DNA of 64,000 bases from [Phialemoniopsis] sp. UDSM-2020 (Eukaryota > Ascomycota > Sordariomycetes > Thyridiales > Thyridiaceae): assembly GCA_018873225.1 (NCBI GenBank), contig JAEILZ010000002.1:1736001-1800000 (forward strand), given 5' to 3'. Of the stretch, positions 22,704-34,429 are shown piece by piece (the first letter of the stretch is position 1; each line of letters opens with the position of its first letter). A program made the translations under genes and the position numbers. The notes beneath the pieces are model-generated. The model made no database searches and was not told the DNA's origin. It worked only from the letters and a program-made list of their open reading frames with translations.

Positions 22704-24504
22704 ATGGCACCCCTGAAGCGGAAACAGATCAAAGAGGAGCCTTCAGAACCGACAGTGACGCGCCGTGCGACGCGCCAAACTTCAATACCCCCACTCCCAG
22801 CACAGCCAGACCCCGAACCCCGACGACGCCGACCGCAAGCCATCTCGCCTGGCAAGGCTAGACAGGTCAACGGGGCTGACAACAAGAAAGCCCCAAACGG
22901 CGGGTCGGCACCGGCGCACAACGTGCCCAAGAAAATGAAGCAGGCTGTTGCCAATGCGGAACCTACAAAGGTGACAAGGTCAACGCGACTGGGCGTCGAC
23001 GACAATGGGACCATTCCCAATGGCATCGAGAACATAAGGCCAGGTCCAGGGAATGTTACCACGATCGTCCCTCCCGCAACGCAACGCCCGCCCACGAAAC
23101 GTACAGGGCCGCCCAAGAAGCCTCTGCAGTCGCATCAACAAACAGTAGGGATCACCAAGCCCATCACAATCGCGACCTCTGGACCGCCCGTCCAGCCGCA
23201 GCCACACAGCACAAAAGGCATAGCTAGCCCCCAGAAAACGAGCACTCGCCCCGATCGCAACATCGACAAAGTCGTACTAGGCAACACATGCTTTCGAGCC
23301 TGGTACCCCTCGTATTATGGAAAAGAAGTACTTGGCGATGTCGCTGGGGGCAGCGGAAAGACACAGGGCAACGGTGGTAGCAACGACGACGGAGGCGCCA
23401 AGCAAGCAGGCAAGCGTGATCGCGATCAACAGCTCATGCTGGATCGCCTCTATGTCTGCCCTTGCTGTTTCAAATACTCAAAGGAACTGGTAGCATGGTG
23501 GGAGCATGTGCGAGTCTGCGAGAAGCGTGGCTTCGTCCCGGGACGAAAGATTTATATACATCCCAAACCTAAGAGGATACCGCAGGAGACTCCTGTACCG
23601 ATCCCGAGGCCATTCAAGAAGAAGAAACCGGAGCCCCCACCTGTAGCACCAAAGGGCATTCAACAGGATGGTGGAGAATGGAGCATCTGGGAGGTTGATG
23701 GAGAGAAGGATGTGGTGAGTCGAGATTGTCGCTTCACCCCATAAAGTCCCCAGCTAACCACCCGCGCAGCTTTTTTGTCAAAATTTGTCTCTCTTCGCGA
23801 AATTGTTTCTCGACAACAAGTCTGTATTCTTCGATGTGACCGGCTTCAACTACTTCCTACTTGTCTTTACGCCGAAGGCCGAATCAGGAGCGGAGGACAA
23901 CAGCCCAAGGCATCATATCGTGGGGTTCTTTTCAAAGGAAAAGATTTCCTGGGATAACAATAACTTAGCCTGTATCTTGGTATTCCCGCCTTGGCAAAGA
24001 AAGGGACTAGGAGCGCTTTTGATGGGAATATCGTATGAAATATCGAGGCGAGAGGGTGTACTGGGAGGACCAGAGAAGCCTATTTCTGATCTAGGCAAGA
24101 AGGGCTATAAACGGTTTTGGGCTGGCGAGGTTGCAAGATGGATCCTGACTCTGGATCTATCTAGCCAGGATGGAGAAGAAACTATCGTTGACGTGGATGA
24201 GTGCAGCAAAGCAACATGGATTGCTCCAGAAGACTGCCTCATTGTCTTGCGAGAAATGGGGCTTGTCGAAGACGCGGGGCCAGGGCAACCGAAGCGCAAG
24301 GAGATTGTACCGGAGGAGCAGACCGAAGGGCAGGAGGAGGAGGAGCCGAAGCCGGCCCCGGACGTACCGCGGGTCAGGTTGTCCAAGACGGCGGTGCAGC
24401 GATGGGTCTCGGTCAACGGACTGAACCTGGCGCGGAGCTGTGACCCTGCCGGCTTCGTGGAGGGCTATGCGATCAAACAGCCTGTTGAGGAAGAGGAGAC
24501 TTAA
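22704..24504 (+). CDS. MYST-family histone acetyltransferase, SAS2-like
   Basis: Exons 22704-23714 and 23770-24504 give 581 aa; the intron is 55 bp. MYST enzymes move acetyl groups from acetyl-CoA to histone lysines. The N-terminal 190 residues are basic and disordered. The MYST domain starts near residue 190 (NTCFRAWYPSYYG). It has a C2HC zinc finger C252-x2-C255-x12-H268-x3-C272, the LFCQNLSLFAKLFLD helix across the splice junction, a predicted catalytic Cys405 (LACILVFPPW), the acetyl-CoA loop QRKGLG at 413-418 and the general-base Glu439 in GGPEKPISDLG. The low-complexity insert between the domain start and the zinc finger, and the C-terminal RWVSVNGLNLARSCDPAGF stretch, look more like SAS2-type fungal proteins than ESA1, which carries a chromodomain not seen here. 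The subfamily call is moderate. Confidence 0.9.
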
Positions 24505-26913
24505 TAGTATGATACCCACACGTGTCTAGCTTCTTGAGAGAAGCTGGCCTTTGCAGTAATTATGTATATGACGACTTAATGAGTACTTGCACCAGATGAC
24601 CGGCATCAGACAGTTGTCCGCAAGAGTGGACATGGCGCCTTAGAGTTACGGGAGCACCCGTGCTTTTTACCTAAATAAACGCTAATAGTCTCAGGCTCTC
24701 TACGGAGTAGTATGCCCAGACGGAGGTACTTCAAGATCCAAATTGTGACCAGCCAGAGAAGCTCCAGGCGAACCCATCTATCCTACTATTCTTGTGTTTG
24801 ATTAAGTAGGTATTGTGTCTTGCACAAAAGTTGTGATGCTGACCATGATCCTTAACTTGCCAAATAAGTAAGCAATGTCCGGTTGTTTCCGGCCTCGCAG
24901 AACAGTGAATCCTCTCTAATCATAACGACCGCCAAGTCATACACACTTTCTTCATTTGGCTCACATCAGCTGAGACTGGTATCACTGCATTGGCAGAGTA
25001 AAATAGGGGACTCTTCCAGGGTGATACGGCGTGTTCGCTGCAAGCCTCACTGTGTACTTCTGAGTGCGTGGGATGCCTGACGTTAATTTTGAGGCTCCAA
25101 GGCATGCAGGGGACGGTTACTTCGGGACAGCCTAGCAGGGACGACACCACCCTTTTTTTAGCGGCTACGTAGATAAGCCCCCTGTGTTGGAGGGTACATC
25201 TGCGGAACATGACGGGCATCCCAGCAGAGCAAGAAAATTTTTCACAGGGGCTGTTAGGGGGAGGAGACCAGCATGTTTCGGAGACCTGCTGGACCTCATT
25301 TCCGTTTTGGCCCTGGTGGCCCTTCTAGACTGTTTCCACGAGAAGCGTGTACTTGCGTCGGGGAGACGCGTTTATCTTGCCAGCTGGCAAAAGGAATCCG
25401 ATCCATCTCGGTTATTGCGCCTGTTGCTGGGATTGCGGCGAGATCGAGATTTCTCATTGGAAGATCCCGCCCCCAAAATTGCTACGCGTTGTTTGTTTGA
25501 GAATAGGGGGAAATACAAACCCATGGTATTCTTTTGGCCATTGGCTTTAACCTACCAGGGCAATGAGCTCCCCCCCTGGAGCTCTGCCATTCGGTCGGAG
25601 CTTCGCTGACGGAAAGCTCTGCATCATGAGCTCATGTCATGTCAGGGAAGATCACTCTCCTTGGTTGGTCGTGCGCCCTGACTCCTGTCCGCTGGGATTA
25701 ATCATGCTCATCTCGGCTCCCTATCTCTCGTTGCTTTTGATTCATTTGACTCGTTCCCGTTTTCTTCTCAGTGGTATGCTGGTGTCGTTGCGTTCTCAAT
25801 ATGCAGACCGTGGTCATAGTTCGGCAAAACAAATGATGGTGCTGGTGCTGTAGGAGGTACAAGGGGTCTGCATTGCGTCCGGACCATTGGAACAGAGGCT
25901 TGCAGGTACCACCGTATCACTGGTAAAAGGGCGCGCTGAGAGAATCGGCGTGGCAGATGCAGGCGGCTGCCAGGGCATGCATGCCGGCAACCCTGGAACC
26001 TTTTTTCCCATTGCCTTGGCCGCCAAGTGGGGACTTCAGTGGGGGTCACTGATGAAATGAACTGCGAGGGTGTGCCAGCCGCGGGTATCGTCGTGGTATT
26101 TCGGGGAGCCTCAACAAGGGTGGAAAATTCTGCTATCGTGTCGTCCGTATCCCGCGACCAGAGCTCTTCGACAGCTTCAAATGGAGTGGTAACTCGACAG
26201 CACCCATCTGCATATGCCCAAATTTTAGAGAGAGGAGTCCGGCGATAATAAATATTGCGCCTTTTTTACGTGTGGGCCGCTGGTCCTGCCCAGTCCTGCC
26301 CAGCAGTGTTTGCAAATTCCTGATACTTGACTCTAGCTCCGTCGAGCTATGGAGCTGACTCCATCCACACGAATCATGACCGGCGGTGCCAAGCCCAGTC
26401 CATCAGCCTCAGGCCCTGAAACCAGCATCTCGTAGCCATGTGCTAGGGTGCCCTTCACCTGCGATCTGGCCAGTCCCGACATCGCCCGAGTCAAGCATGG
26501 CACCCTTCACTCCCTGTCAAGCCCTGTCCTACCTCATTCTCACTTTCTCACCAGCTGGCGAGCACTTCCCAATACGGCCCTCCCAGCAAATATTTCCCTC
26601 GCAAGCCTGGGACACTAGGTCCACAATATCAATGATGGAGTGGAATCGTGATGGGTATCCTCTCCATTCACCCATTGGCCTATGATATCCCTCAAACCAG
26701 ACTACCCTCCTCGGTCCGTTCGTTGCCCTGAGCTCCCATAGCCGGTAGACCGACCACATGTTCTTCTCCCTTTCGTTCCTCTGAAAAAGTTCTCACTCTC
26801 TCTTCCCACTCACACCAAGCTTCCTCCCACGAGCTCTCAATATCTTCCTTTCTTCCCTTTTGCATTATCGTCCTTGTCATCTCCAGACAATCCTCTCCCC
26901 TCCATCAATCACA
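24505..26913. other. 2.4 kb gene-free region and ATP9 promoter/leader
   Basis: No supported gene. AATAAA at 24674-24679 lies about 170 bases after the MYST stop and could serve polyadenylation. There is a short inverted repeat of GAGCTC around 25566-25583. From about 26740 to 26913 the sequence is strongly CT-rich, the usual leader of a highly expressed fungal gene. Confidence 0.5.
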
Positions 26914-27569
<656 letters not shown>

Positions 27570-30500
27570 ACAATTCCTTCAAACACGAAGGAGCCTTTGG
27601 CCATCCCCTACAGGGACAGGCTTTCGGGGGTGTAGGAGTGTACGAGGTGTGTGCTTAGACATGGTCGACCGGGTAGACAAAAGGAGGAGAATTATAGATT
27701 CTGGAGCGGTCAGTGGACATAGAGGTGCTGCATACTTGGAGATCCCCTAGAGCATAGATCTCGGCGGGCTTGCATCAAGTCATCGGGACTACCTTGTAAA
27801 TTAGCGAATCTCATTCCCGATTCAAGACCATACAAACCGCACAAAGTAATTTTCTTTTGTCGAGGAACAACAATCATACGTTGGAGACAACTCGCTTTTG
27901 TGAATTGTGATGATGACTTGCCAAAGGACCAACGGAGAACCACCAAATAACACAGAAACTTGGAATGACCACCAAACAACGCAGCAATACGGAATGACCA
28001 CCGAACGCAGCAGTACGGAAAATAGCTCACCGCATCAGACACACACTGGTAATGCCTCATTCACTGATCTGGCCAAGCTAGGTGGCCCACAAAGTCCGTA
28101 GCGCACTCCACCAGGAGTTTGCACGATTCCCACAAAGCGCAGCCGGAAATGGGCCTCGTCCTCGAGGGCTTAGAGTAGTCTGCATGTTCCGGGAATAGCC
28201 ACTGTCGATCGGCTCTGCTAGAGCAGCTTGGTCGATGTGCACCAAGATAAACAAGACCCGTCCTGCCGCGAAGGTTGGTCATGCGTCGCTCAGATGGTAC
28301 TGACCACGTGGGTCATCAAATACACATATAAGAGCTGGGTACCCGTCACTCCAGCTTGCGATTCCCTTGATAATGAGGGTCGAATGAGCCTGTCGCCCTG
28401 GCTGCGCTGTTGACACTCCTTCGAAGTCGGGGGAGGAAGAGCGTGTCATGAACTTCCCCAGGCTGGGGCAGTCGGGCGGGCGTAGGGGCCATCTGGTGGG
28501 GACTTCCCCGGAATTGCGTCCCTTAGGGTCATTTCCCCAGACTGAGCGAGTGCTCAACGTCGAGTCGCCCGAAAGTCGAGATATCTCGACATTTTCAATC
28601 TTGCTTGGAAGAAAAAAGGATGGGAGTTGCATCGAGGGGATGAAGTGAGGTTGAAATTACCTTGCTCTTCCCCTCACTGCGCCGTCATGTGATATGCCGG
28701 CTTTCGAAATCCCTGCGACTTACCCCAATCTCAACAAGCAAGGCCCAACCAGTCCAAGCGGCAGGACGGCAGCCCTTACCCCTCACCGGTCTTTTCCTTT
28801 CTGAGCGCATGCCATCGTCTCGATGTTTATTGCCGGAATGCCGTGCAAGGATGGAGCGTTCGAGTGAAATCTTGATTGGGTGAGACTCCAAGAGTTGACG
28901 CGAGCGGAAGGTCTGGAAGGATTCCCTGCAAAACAGAGGCTACCCGCCCGCTATGTGGGAAGATCTGGCTGTTTTGGGGGGCCTGCACAGGGACTCACTC
29001 AAGGGCAAAGAACTCTCAATCGCTGTGAGGCCATTGAAAAGGACTTTGTGATCGTCGTGTGCTTCGACGAATGGTGCATGCAGCCACGCACCACCCTAGG
29101 ACTCGGATCGAACTCACTCGCCGGGGAGTCCATGACACAAAGCGAAGGAAATATCTCGCGGGGTCAGATCTTCTCACAAAGACAAGATAGGTAATTGCGT
29201 TGTGGTACGAGAATGAGGTGTTTATGGCCAAGTAACAAAGTATTGTGAAGCAAAAATGTGGGAGTCCGGGGAAGCTGGGGAGGGTGTGCAGCCCCCGGCT
29301 CCTTCCACTTTAGGGCTACTACTCTACGTCAGGGGCTCGTTAATCATCCTCCAGACTAGAAGTGGCACAACCTTCGCGCTCGAGGCTGGTTTTCAAGTCT
29401 GTCGTTGTTCTATTCATGGTTCTATCAAGCGAATGAACTTGCCCGAATGATCTCATGACGAGGTGTTACTACCTTATGAAATCATACTCGAGACAAACCA
29501 TGTCCAGGCGCTTTCACGACAAGCAGCCTTTCAAGGCGAATCGAGTCGAGTACCTTGAAAACTCCCTCGGCGCTGGCCTCCAGCTCTGCATACTCGCAAC
29601 GACTCGAAAGCATATTCCCACGACTAACGTAATAATTTACTCGAGGGACTATGAAACTATTGGAAAGTTATCCGTCAAATTGGCATTCTCGGGCAAAGGA
29701 GTGTTATTGGTCTTGAATGCTGACTAGTCTCGAGGGCAGTATCTCCATGATCAACGACCGACGAGGCACTGCCTTTGTGAACTACCCGTTCCATTCGATT
29801 CTTTCATCTCTTGATACTCTCTCTGTGCAACTCCCTTCCTTCACTTCGACTCTCGATCCTAGCCAAGCCGACACAGGAGAACTTACAAGGCCCCTGACCG
29901 ATTCGATAACCAAACCCCTTCCACTGGCATATTGACGATCACTGGTGCTGGACACAATGCGGATAGATCTGGGAGCAAGCCAGTACATCGCAAACTACAG
30001 ACCACTGCTTATTGTCCCCTTTGCTTTGCTTGGATACATCTCCCCTTCCTCTGCCAAGCGAGCAATTATGAGAATGACGAGGCTGGTTCCGGCAACAAGT
30101 TCGAAAATGATCGATCCAGAATTGCTTCGACGAGCCGCATGTCTGATGGTAAGCGAGGAGTAGATTCCAAGGTATCTGATGGTAAGGATGGACGATATGA
30201 TCCATGTGCTTCCTCTGTCTGTGATCTTGATTTGTGCGTTCGGTGCAACCCGCACTTGCATCGGTGGTTCTCTTTCCTGGGTGACAAGATTATCTTCACT
30301 TTCGAAACGGATGCTAGCCCATGGGAAAGCGGCCTACTGAGTACTCTATGGCTTGCTATATGTGATGTTGTGAGTTGCTTGGAGTGGTACCCGAAGCATC
30401 AATAAAGCTGTTATCTACCAGGCACAAAAGATGTATAAGAAAAAACTTCCTCATGTCCCGCCCCTCTTCCACTCCGATACTATAACGGACCCAACCCAAA

Positions 30501-30639
30501 TCTCCTGGTGACCTCTACTACGGCCAGTAGCTGGACTAATGAATGTCAAGAGAAGCAAGGCTTTTGCGATTGCGGATCTCTCTCTGCATGCACAGTGGCT
30601 CACTCAGCCTGGGCATGTCACCATTCAAAAATGACCACT
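27570..30639. other. 3 kb gene-poor region
   Basis: No recognisable gene. It contains a three-copy tandem repeat at 27934-28016 and one open frame worth a look at 29932-30405 (+, 157 aa, Cys-rich second half), which has no recognised motif and is not called a gene here. No tRNA or transposon signs were seen. Confidence 0.5.
27934..28016 (+). repeat. Imperfect tandem repeat, three copies of 26-29 bp
   Basis: Copies at 27934-27961 (degenerate), 27962-27990 and 27991-28016. The two better copies share GGAATGACCACC followed by GAACGCAGC or AAACAACGCAGC and end in AATAC or AGTAC. It lies about 370 bases after the ATP9 stop in non-coding sequence. Confidence 0.75.
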
Positions 30640-31102
30640 TCATAATGTCCCATGAGTGACCAGGGGCCAGTCCCCTTTGTATCTGCAGCTTATGACTGAC
30701 TGTTTCTGAGGCGGATAGATAGCGATTGTCTACGTTCATTAGTCCTGTGTGAAATTCGTACAAAATACTTGGAGGACTTACCTCGCCATTAGTGACGATG
30801 GTCTTCAACTTTCCGAGCGAGGTAGATACACATTGCACTTCCTCTGACAAGCCCGTCGACAGCAGCGTTATGGTATGAACGACCGCTGGTTTCGCTGCAA
30901 ATGCCGATCAGACTAGGAAATCCTCCACTCTCCAGCCTGATGACTTACGTATTGTGACGCCCACCCTGTTGATGGGTACCTCAAATCTGTACACACTCCC
31001 ATTCAGACCCTCAAATGCAATCCTGGCAACTTCGGAAGTTTGGCTCAGCGGTCGAGCCACACACAGGCTGATAAATAAGAAAAGAAAAACGAAAAGTTCC
31101 AT
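30640..31102 (-). CDS. Small secreted two-cysteine protein, unknown function
   Basis: Three exons, 31102-30949, 30894-30782 and 30729-30640, give 118 aa. Both introns (54 and 52 bp) have gtaagt donors; the second has a good actaatg branch site before its cgtag acceptor. All three exons join in one frame. The product starts with a signal peptide (MELFVFLFLFISLCVA), followed by a compact, beta-strand-like sequence: RIAFEGLNGSVYRFEVPIN, then HTITLLSTGLSEEVQCVSTS, then ETIAIYPPQ and SVISCRYKGDWPL. Only two cysteines follow the signal peptide, so one disulfide is likely. There is no membrane segment or GPI signal. I recognise no family; a small secreted protein or effector-like role is inference. 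Confidence 0.75.
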
Positions 31103-31620
31103 TGTATTATGCAGATGGTGCTCTCAGTAGGGAAAAGGTGGTGGACAAGATTGGCTTGAGGTCGGAAAATCATTGGAGTAGAAGCTAATTGCAGGTCAAT
31201 ACTACGGTTATATGGCAACCAGAATCACTCGCCCTCCCCAGGGCGCATTTCTGCAATGAAATGAACTCATCCCAGGGAAAGATTCGAAAGTAGACAGACA
31301 CCAACTGGTCTCTGGTAAGGGATGGTGAGTGGGTGCATTGTGGATAGCTTCACTCATCCCTTACCAACTTCGCCCCGCATCATGCCTATTTGAGGCTGTC
31401 AGTATGGTTTCCTGTCTATGGCCAACGTGACATTTGAAAGTTGTTGGAAATTATTGATCAAATCAAAGGCCTGCGTCTGAGCTGTGGATTCTGTAACAAG
31501 GTTCACAATCCGCACCAAGCGAGGCCAAAAAAACCGAGACCTCTTGGATTACTCAAAATGAATACGCAGCATAACTCATTTCAGATTTGTATCGTAACAA
31601 CTACTTAGGTAGCCACTGCA
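31103..31620. other. Promoter of the small secreted gene and 3' end of gpi1
   Basis: About 520 bases without a supported gene. Confidence 0.5.
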
Positions 31621-33990
31621 TCATTGATAACTCCGTGTTCGTCCCCCTGGATTATAATTACTAGGGTAGAGCCTCCCGTTCGGTATTCCCGGTACCGTAA
31701 ATTTCCTCTTTGGAGGTGGGAATGTCGTGATGAGCTCCCACATGTCCAGGATCCCTGCTCTTCTCGCCGGAAGCATGCTGTACTGTAGACTATACAGGCT
31801 CTTGCGGTTGATTGGTGGAACAAACTTGCCGCTGAGGAGGCATAAAAGAACGCGAGGTGAGAGGTAGTGCTTCCGGATTCGCGAACCCATTTGGAAATAC
31901 TGGTCAAACATCGCTTTGAATGAGAGAGGTATAGACTTCGTCGCGTTAGTGACAACGGGTGGCAATGAAAAGGGCGAGATAGCTGACCTTGAGATAGATC
32001 ACGGATGTTATAGCTTGGGGGGAGTTGCTTTTTGAAGTAGAGTTTTTGGTGTCTCGAAGCTCGAAACGGATACCTCCTGATGCATAATCAGTACGATTGC
32101 ACAAGAGGCCAAGATTGCTCGGTGCTGATCTCTCACCTGGTAATCTCCTGGGGTCCTTGATTCGTAGCATGAGAGCGAAGAGCGGGAAGTGATTGAGACA
32201 GGACAACAGGGTATCGAAAACTGCCTTTAACATAATTATAGCCATTCGAGCAACAGCAAAGTTGAGGTAGAAGACCACAACTGTCGGAAGAAGAAAGAAG
32301 AGCAAGGTAAAGAGGATTGTGCCGACTAGAAGCTGATCAAGGTCGTAGTCGCAAGAGTCAATACGATTCCGCAGGACATTGTGTTTCTTGCCGCGGAAAA
32401 GGTGGAAGAGGGAGACGAGAATCGTCAGTTGCCAATGGAAGATGCGGGCGGAGGCGAGGTAGAAGGAGTAGATATGCACCGTCAATACCGACAAGAGATC
32501 AGAGAAGAGCGCAATCGGCATACTGGCTCCGCCAAAGCTAGAGAAGCCTATAAACCATACCACCTGGGGCAGGCTGGGGCGCAGTAATTCTATGCAGCCT
32601 AAAACACTTAGCAAAATGGATCACCCAAGTATAAATATCGACAAACTTACTTGACCAGTAATCTATGACCCACAGGAAGAGATCGCCGAGGAAGGCAGCA
32701 AGCTCAGTGTTGAGCTTCAGGCCAGCGGGCCAACCCATTAGCCACTCGATGCTACTCTGCAAAGCTTTGACGGTGTATCTGGTCAATATGGAGCTGATCT
32801 GGTCCGAGACCCAGTCTGCATTATCGATGATGTACGAGCCCAAGGCGATGCCGATGATAACGTCGTTGGCAACGAGCCAGAGGCTGTTATAAAATCGTAT
32901 GTAGTCTGGATGGCTTGTCGTCACGCTTTCCCAGTCGTTTTTCCTCTTCCTCAATTTCACATACTGCATTGGCCAGTAGCAGAACTGTAACAGCCTAATC
33001 TCGACCTGCTGAGCTGTTGCAGAGACGTCCTTGAGTGCAGCATAACGGGGCTGAGCGCGCCACTCGAGAACGAGCAATAGCACCTCAGCAGCGCATCTAT
33101 GACCCATGAGCGCCAGTCCGAATGCCATCTTGATGACTGGGAAGAGATAGAGGGTGATCAATTCCCACAACCAGACGCTGACAAAGTCCCTCATGGTTGT
33201 TGCGGACTCGACAACACGCTCAGATATACTAAGGCTTCGCTTGGGTCGAGTGCCGACTAGGGACACGTTCTTCTGTAGCAATTTCTCGATCTCCCAGGCC
33301 CAATTGATCTGGTGAACGACCTTGGGGAGCGATTGTTCTTTGGGAGATGGCGCCCTTTTGACCACGGAATGTTGCTTCAGCTTCTCCACTAATTGTTGTT
33401 TCTTCTCCTTCCTAATGCGCTCTTGCCTCTCGTCCTCAGCTTCAATATCATCGGCTGGCTCTATGCGCAAGCCTCCGTGCTTGTCCCCGAGCGCAAGAGA
33501 TATCGGTGCCAGAGAGATGTACTGCATTCTTTGCGGTAGCGGTCGTTGAAAGAGAATGATCTGGAAGTTGTCCGCCTTGGGGCAAGACACCTGCGGCACA
33601 CGAATGCCGGGGCCCGTAGTAACACGTATCCATGATGAATCCACATCGAGGGCGTCTGAGTTGTTGGAGAGGCCAAGCACATGCATGGCAGGCTGGCAAC
33701 AGAGGTCGAAGATCCGAGAAACAGCATGGGGCGCATTCTTGAGCAGAGTACCTGCCTTTAGGGCAAATTCGACTTTCCGGGCCTGGACAGGATTCGTTTA
33801 GTTATAAGGATACTACAACCGGTCCAAAGTCAGGGATCGGAGAGTTGTGCCATACCTCGACATCATCAAGGATGGCCACGACGAACACATCGAGGGCGGA
33901 ATTCCTCCACCCCACCACTACCCCAGGCCGGTCAGACTTGGCAATGTCTGTCGGCCAGAAGATGCGCATCAACCCATCTTGACCTGGCAT
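31621..33990 (-). CDS. gpi1: GPI1 / PIG-Q, subunit of GPI-GlcNAc transferase
   Basis: Five exons, 33990-33856, 33782-32651, 32598-32137, 32076-31988 and 31935-31621, give 710 aa. GPI1 is a membrane subunit of the ER complex that adds GlcNAc to phosphatidylinositol, the first step of GPI-anchor synthesis. The N-terminus MRIFWPTDIAKSDRPGVVVG with WRNSALDVFVVAILDDVE is the typical fungal opening. The central segment LTRYTVKALQSSIEWLMG plus WPAGLKLNTELAAFLGDLFL is the family signature, followed by several hydrophobic helices. The last part has QYFQMGSRIRKHYLSPRV and NRKSLYSLQYSMLPARR, also characteristic. Introns are 73, 52, 60 and 52 bp and all joins keep frame. The start lies 30 bp after the stop of the small gene upstream on the same strand. 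Confidence 0.94.
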
Positions 33991-34020
33991 GACACGCGAC
34001 TGACAGGATTGGATCGAAAC

Positions 34021-34429
34021 CTAGAACGACCCTCTCCGTCTCAGTTGCTCGCGAGCGGATATACCTGATCCAGGCGACCTTGGGTGCTTCCCGGCGTTAT
34101 CAGTATGGGCCTGGACTCTCGAGGTCGACATAAATAAGGGAAGAATTACCAGATTTGCCTCCCTCGTCGCAAGCCGTTCAACGGGTATATATATCAAGAC
34201 GAAGAGGAGGGTGAGCAGCGCGAAAGCTCTTGCGGCACGGGTCTGTGCAAAAATACTTGTTATTATCCAGGTATTGACGGAAGGAGGCGCGCGCAACTGT
34301 TCCACCTACCACGACTCCGTAGTCCCAGGCAAATATGGCAAGCTCATAGAGGCGAGTCACTAAGTCCCATCGAGCAGTGGTGTAGCCAGCTACGAAGATC
34401 CCGAGGGTCAGGACCGAGAATGGGTGCAT
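34021..34429 (-). CDS. Small two-TM membrane protein next to gpi1
   Basis: Exons 34429-34310, 34242-34150 and 34086-34021 give 92 aa. The first intron (67 bp, gtaggt...gcacag) is well supported because it joins two hydrophobic segments in frame. The second (63 bp, multiple of three, no stop) is less certain; without it the product is 113 aa. TM1 is about residues 4-19 (FSVLTLGIFVAGYTTA) and TM2 about 46-58 (AFALLTLLFVLIY); a charged C-terminus ends in SAREQLRRRGSF. I do not recognise the family. Its tight position before gpi1 and its small two-TM build recall the tiny GPI-GlcNAc-transferase subunit Eri1/PIG-Y, but that is only an inference; it could also be a 5' part of gpi1 itself (see findings). 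Confidence 0.65.

Noticed and set aside
27570..30639. Decayed transposon in the gene-poor stretch
   Set aside because: No transposase or reverse transcriptase remnants, no terminal repeats, and no strong AT-rich RIP-like bias by eye.
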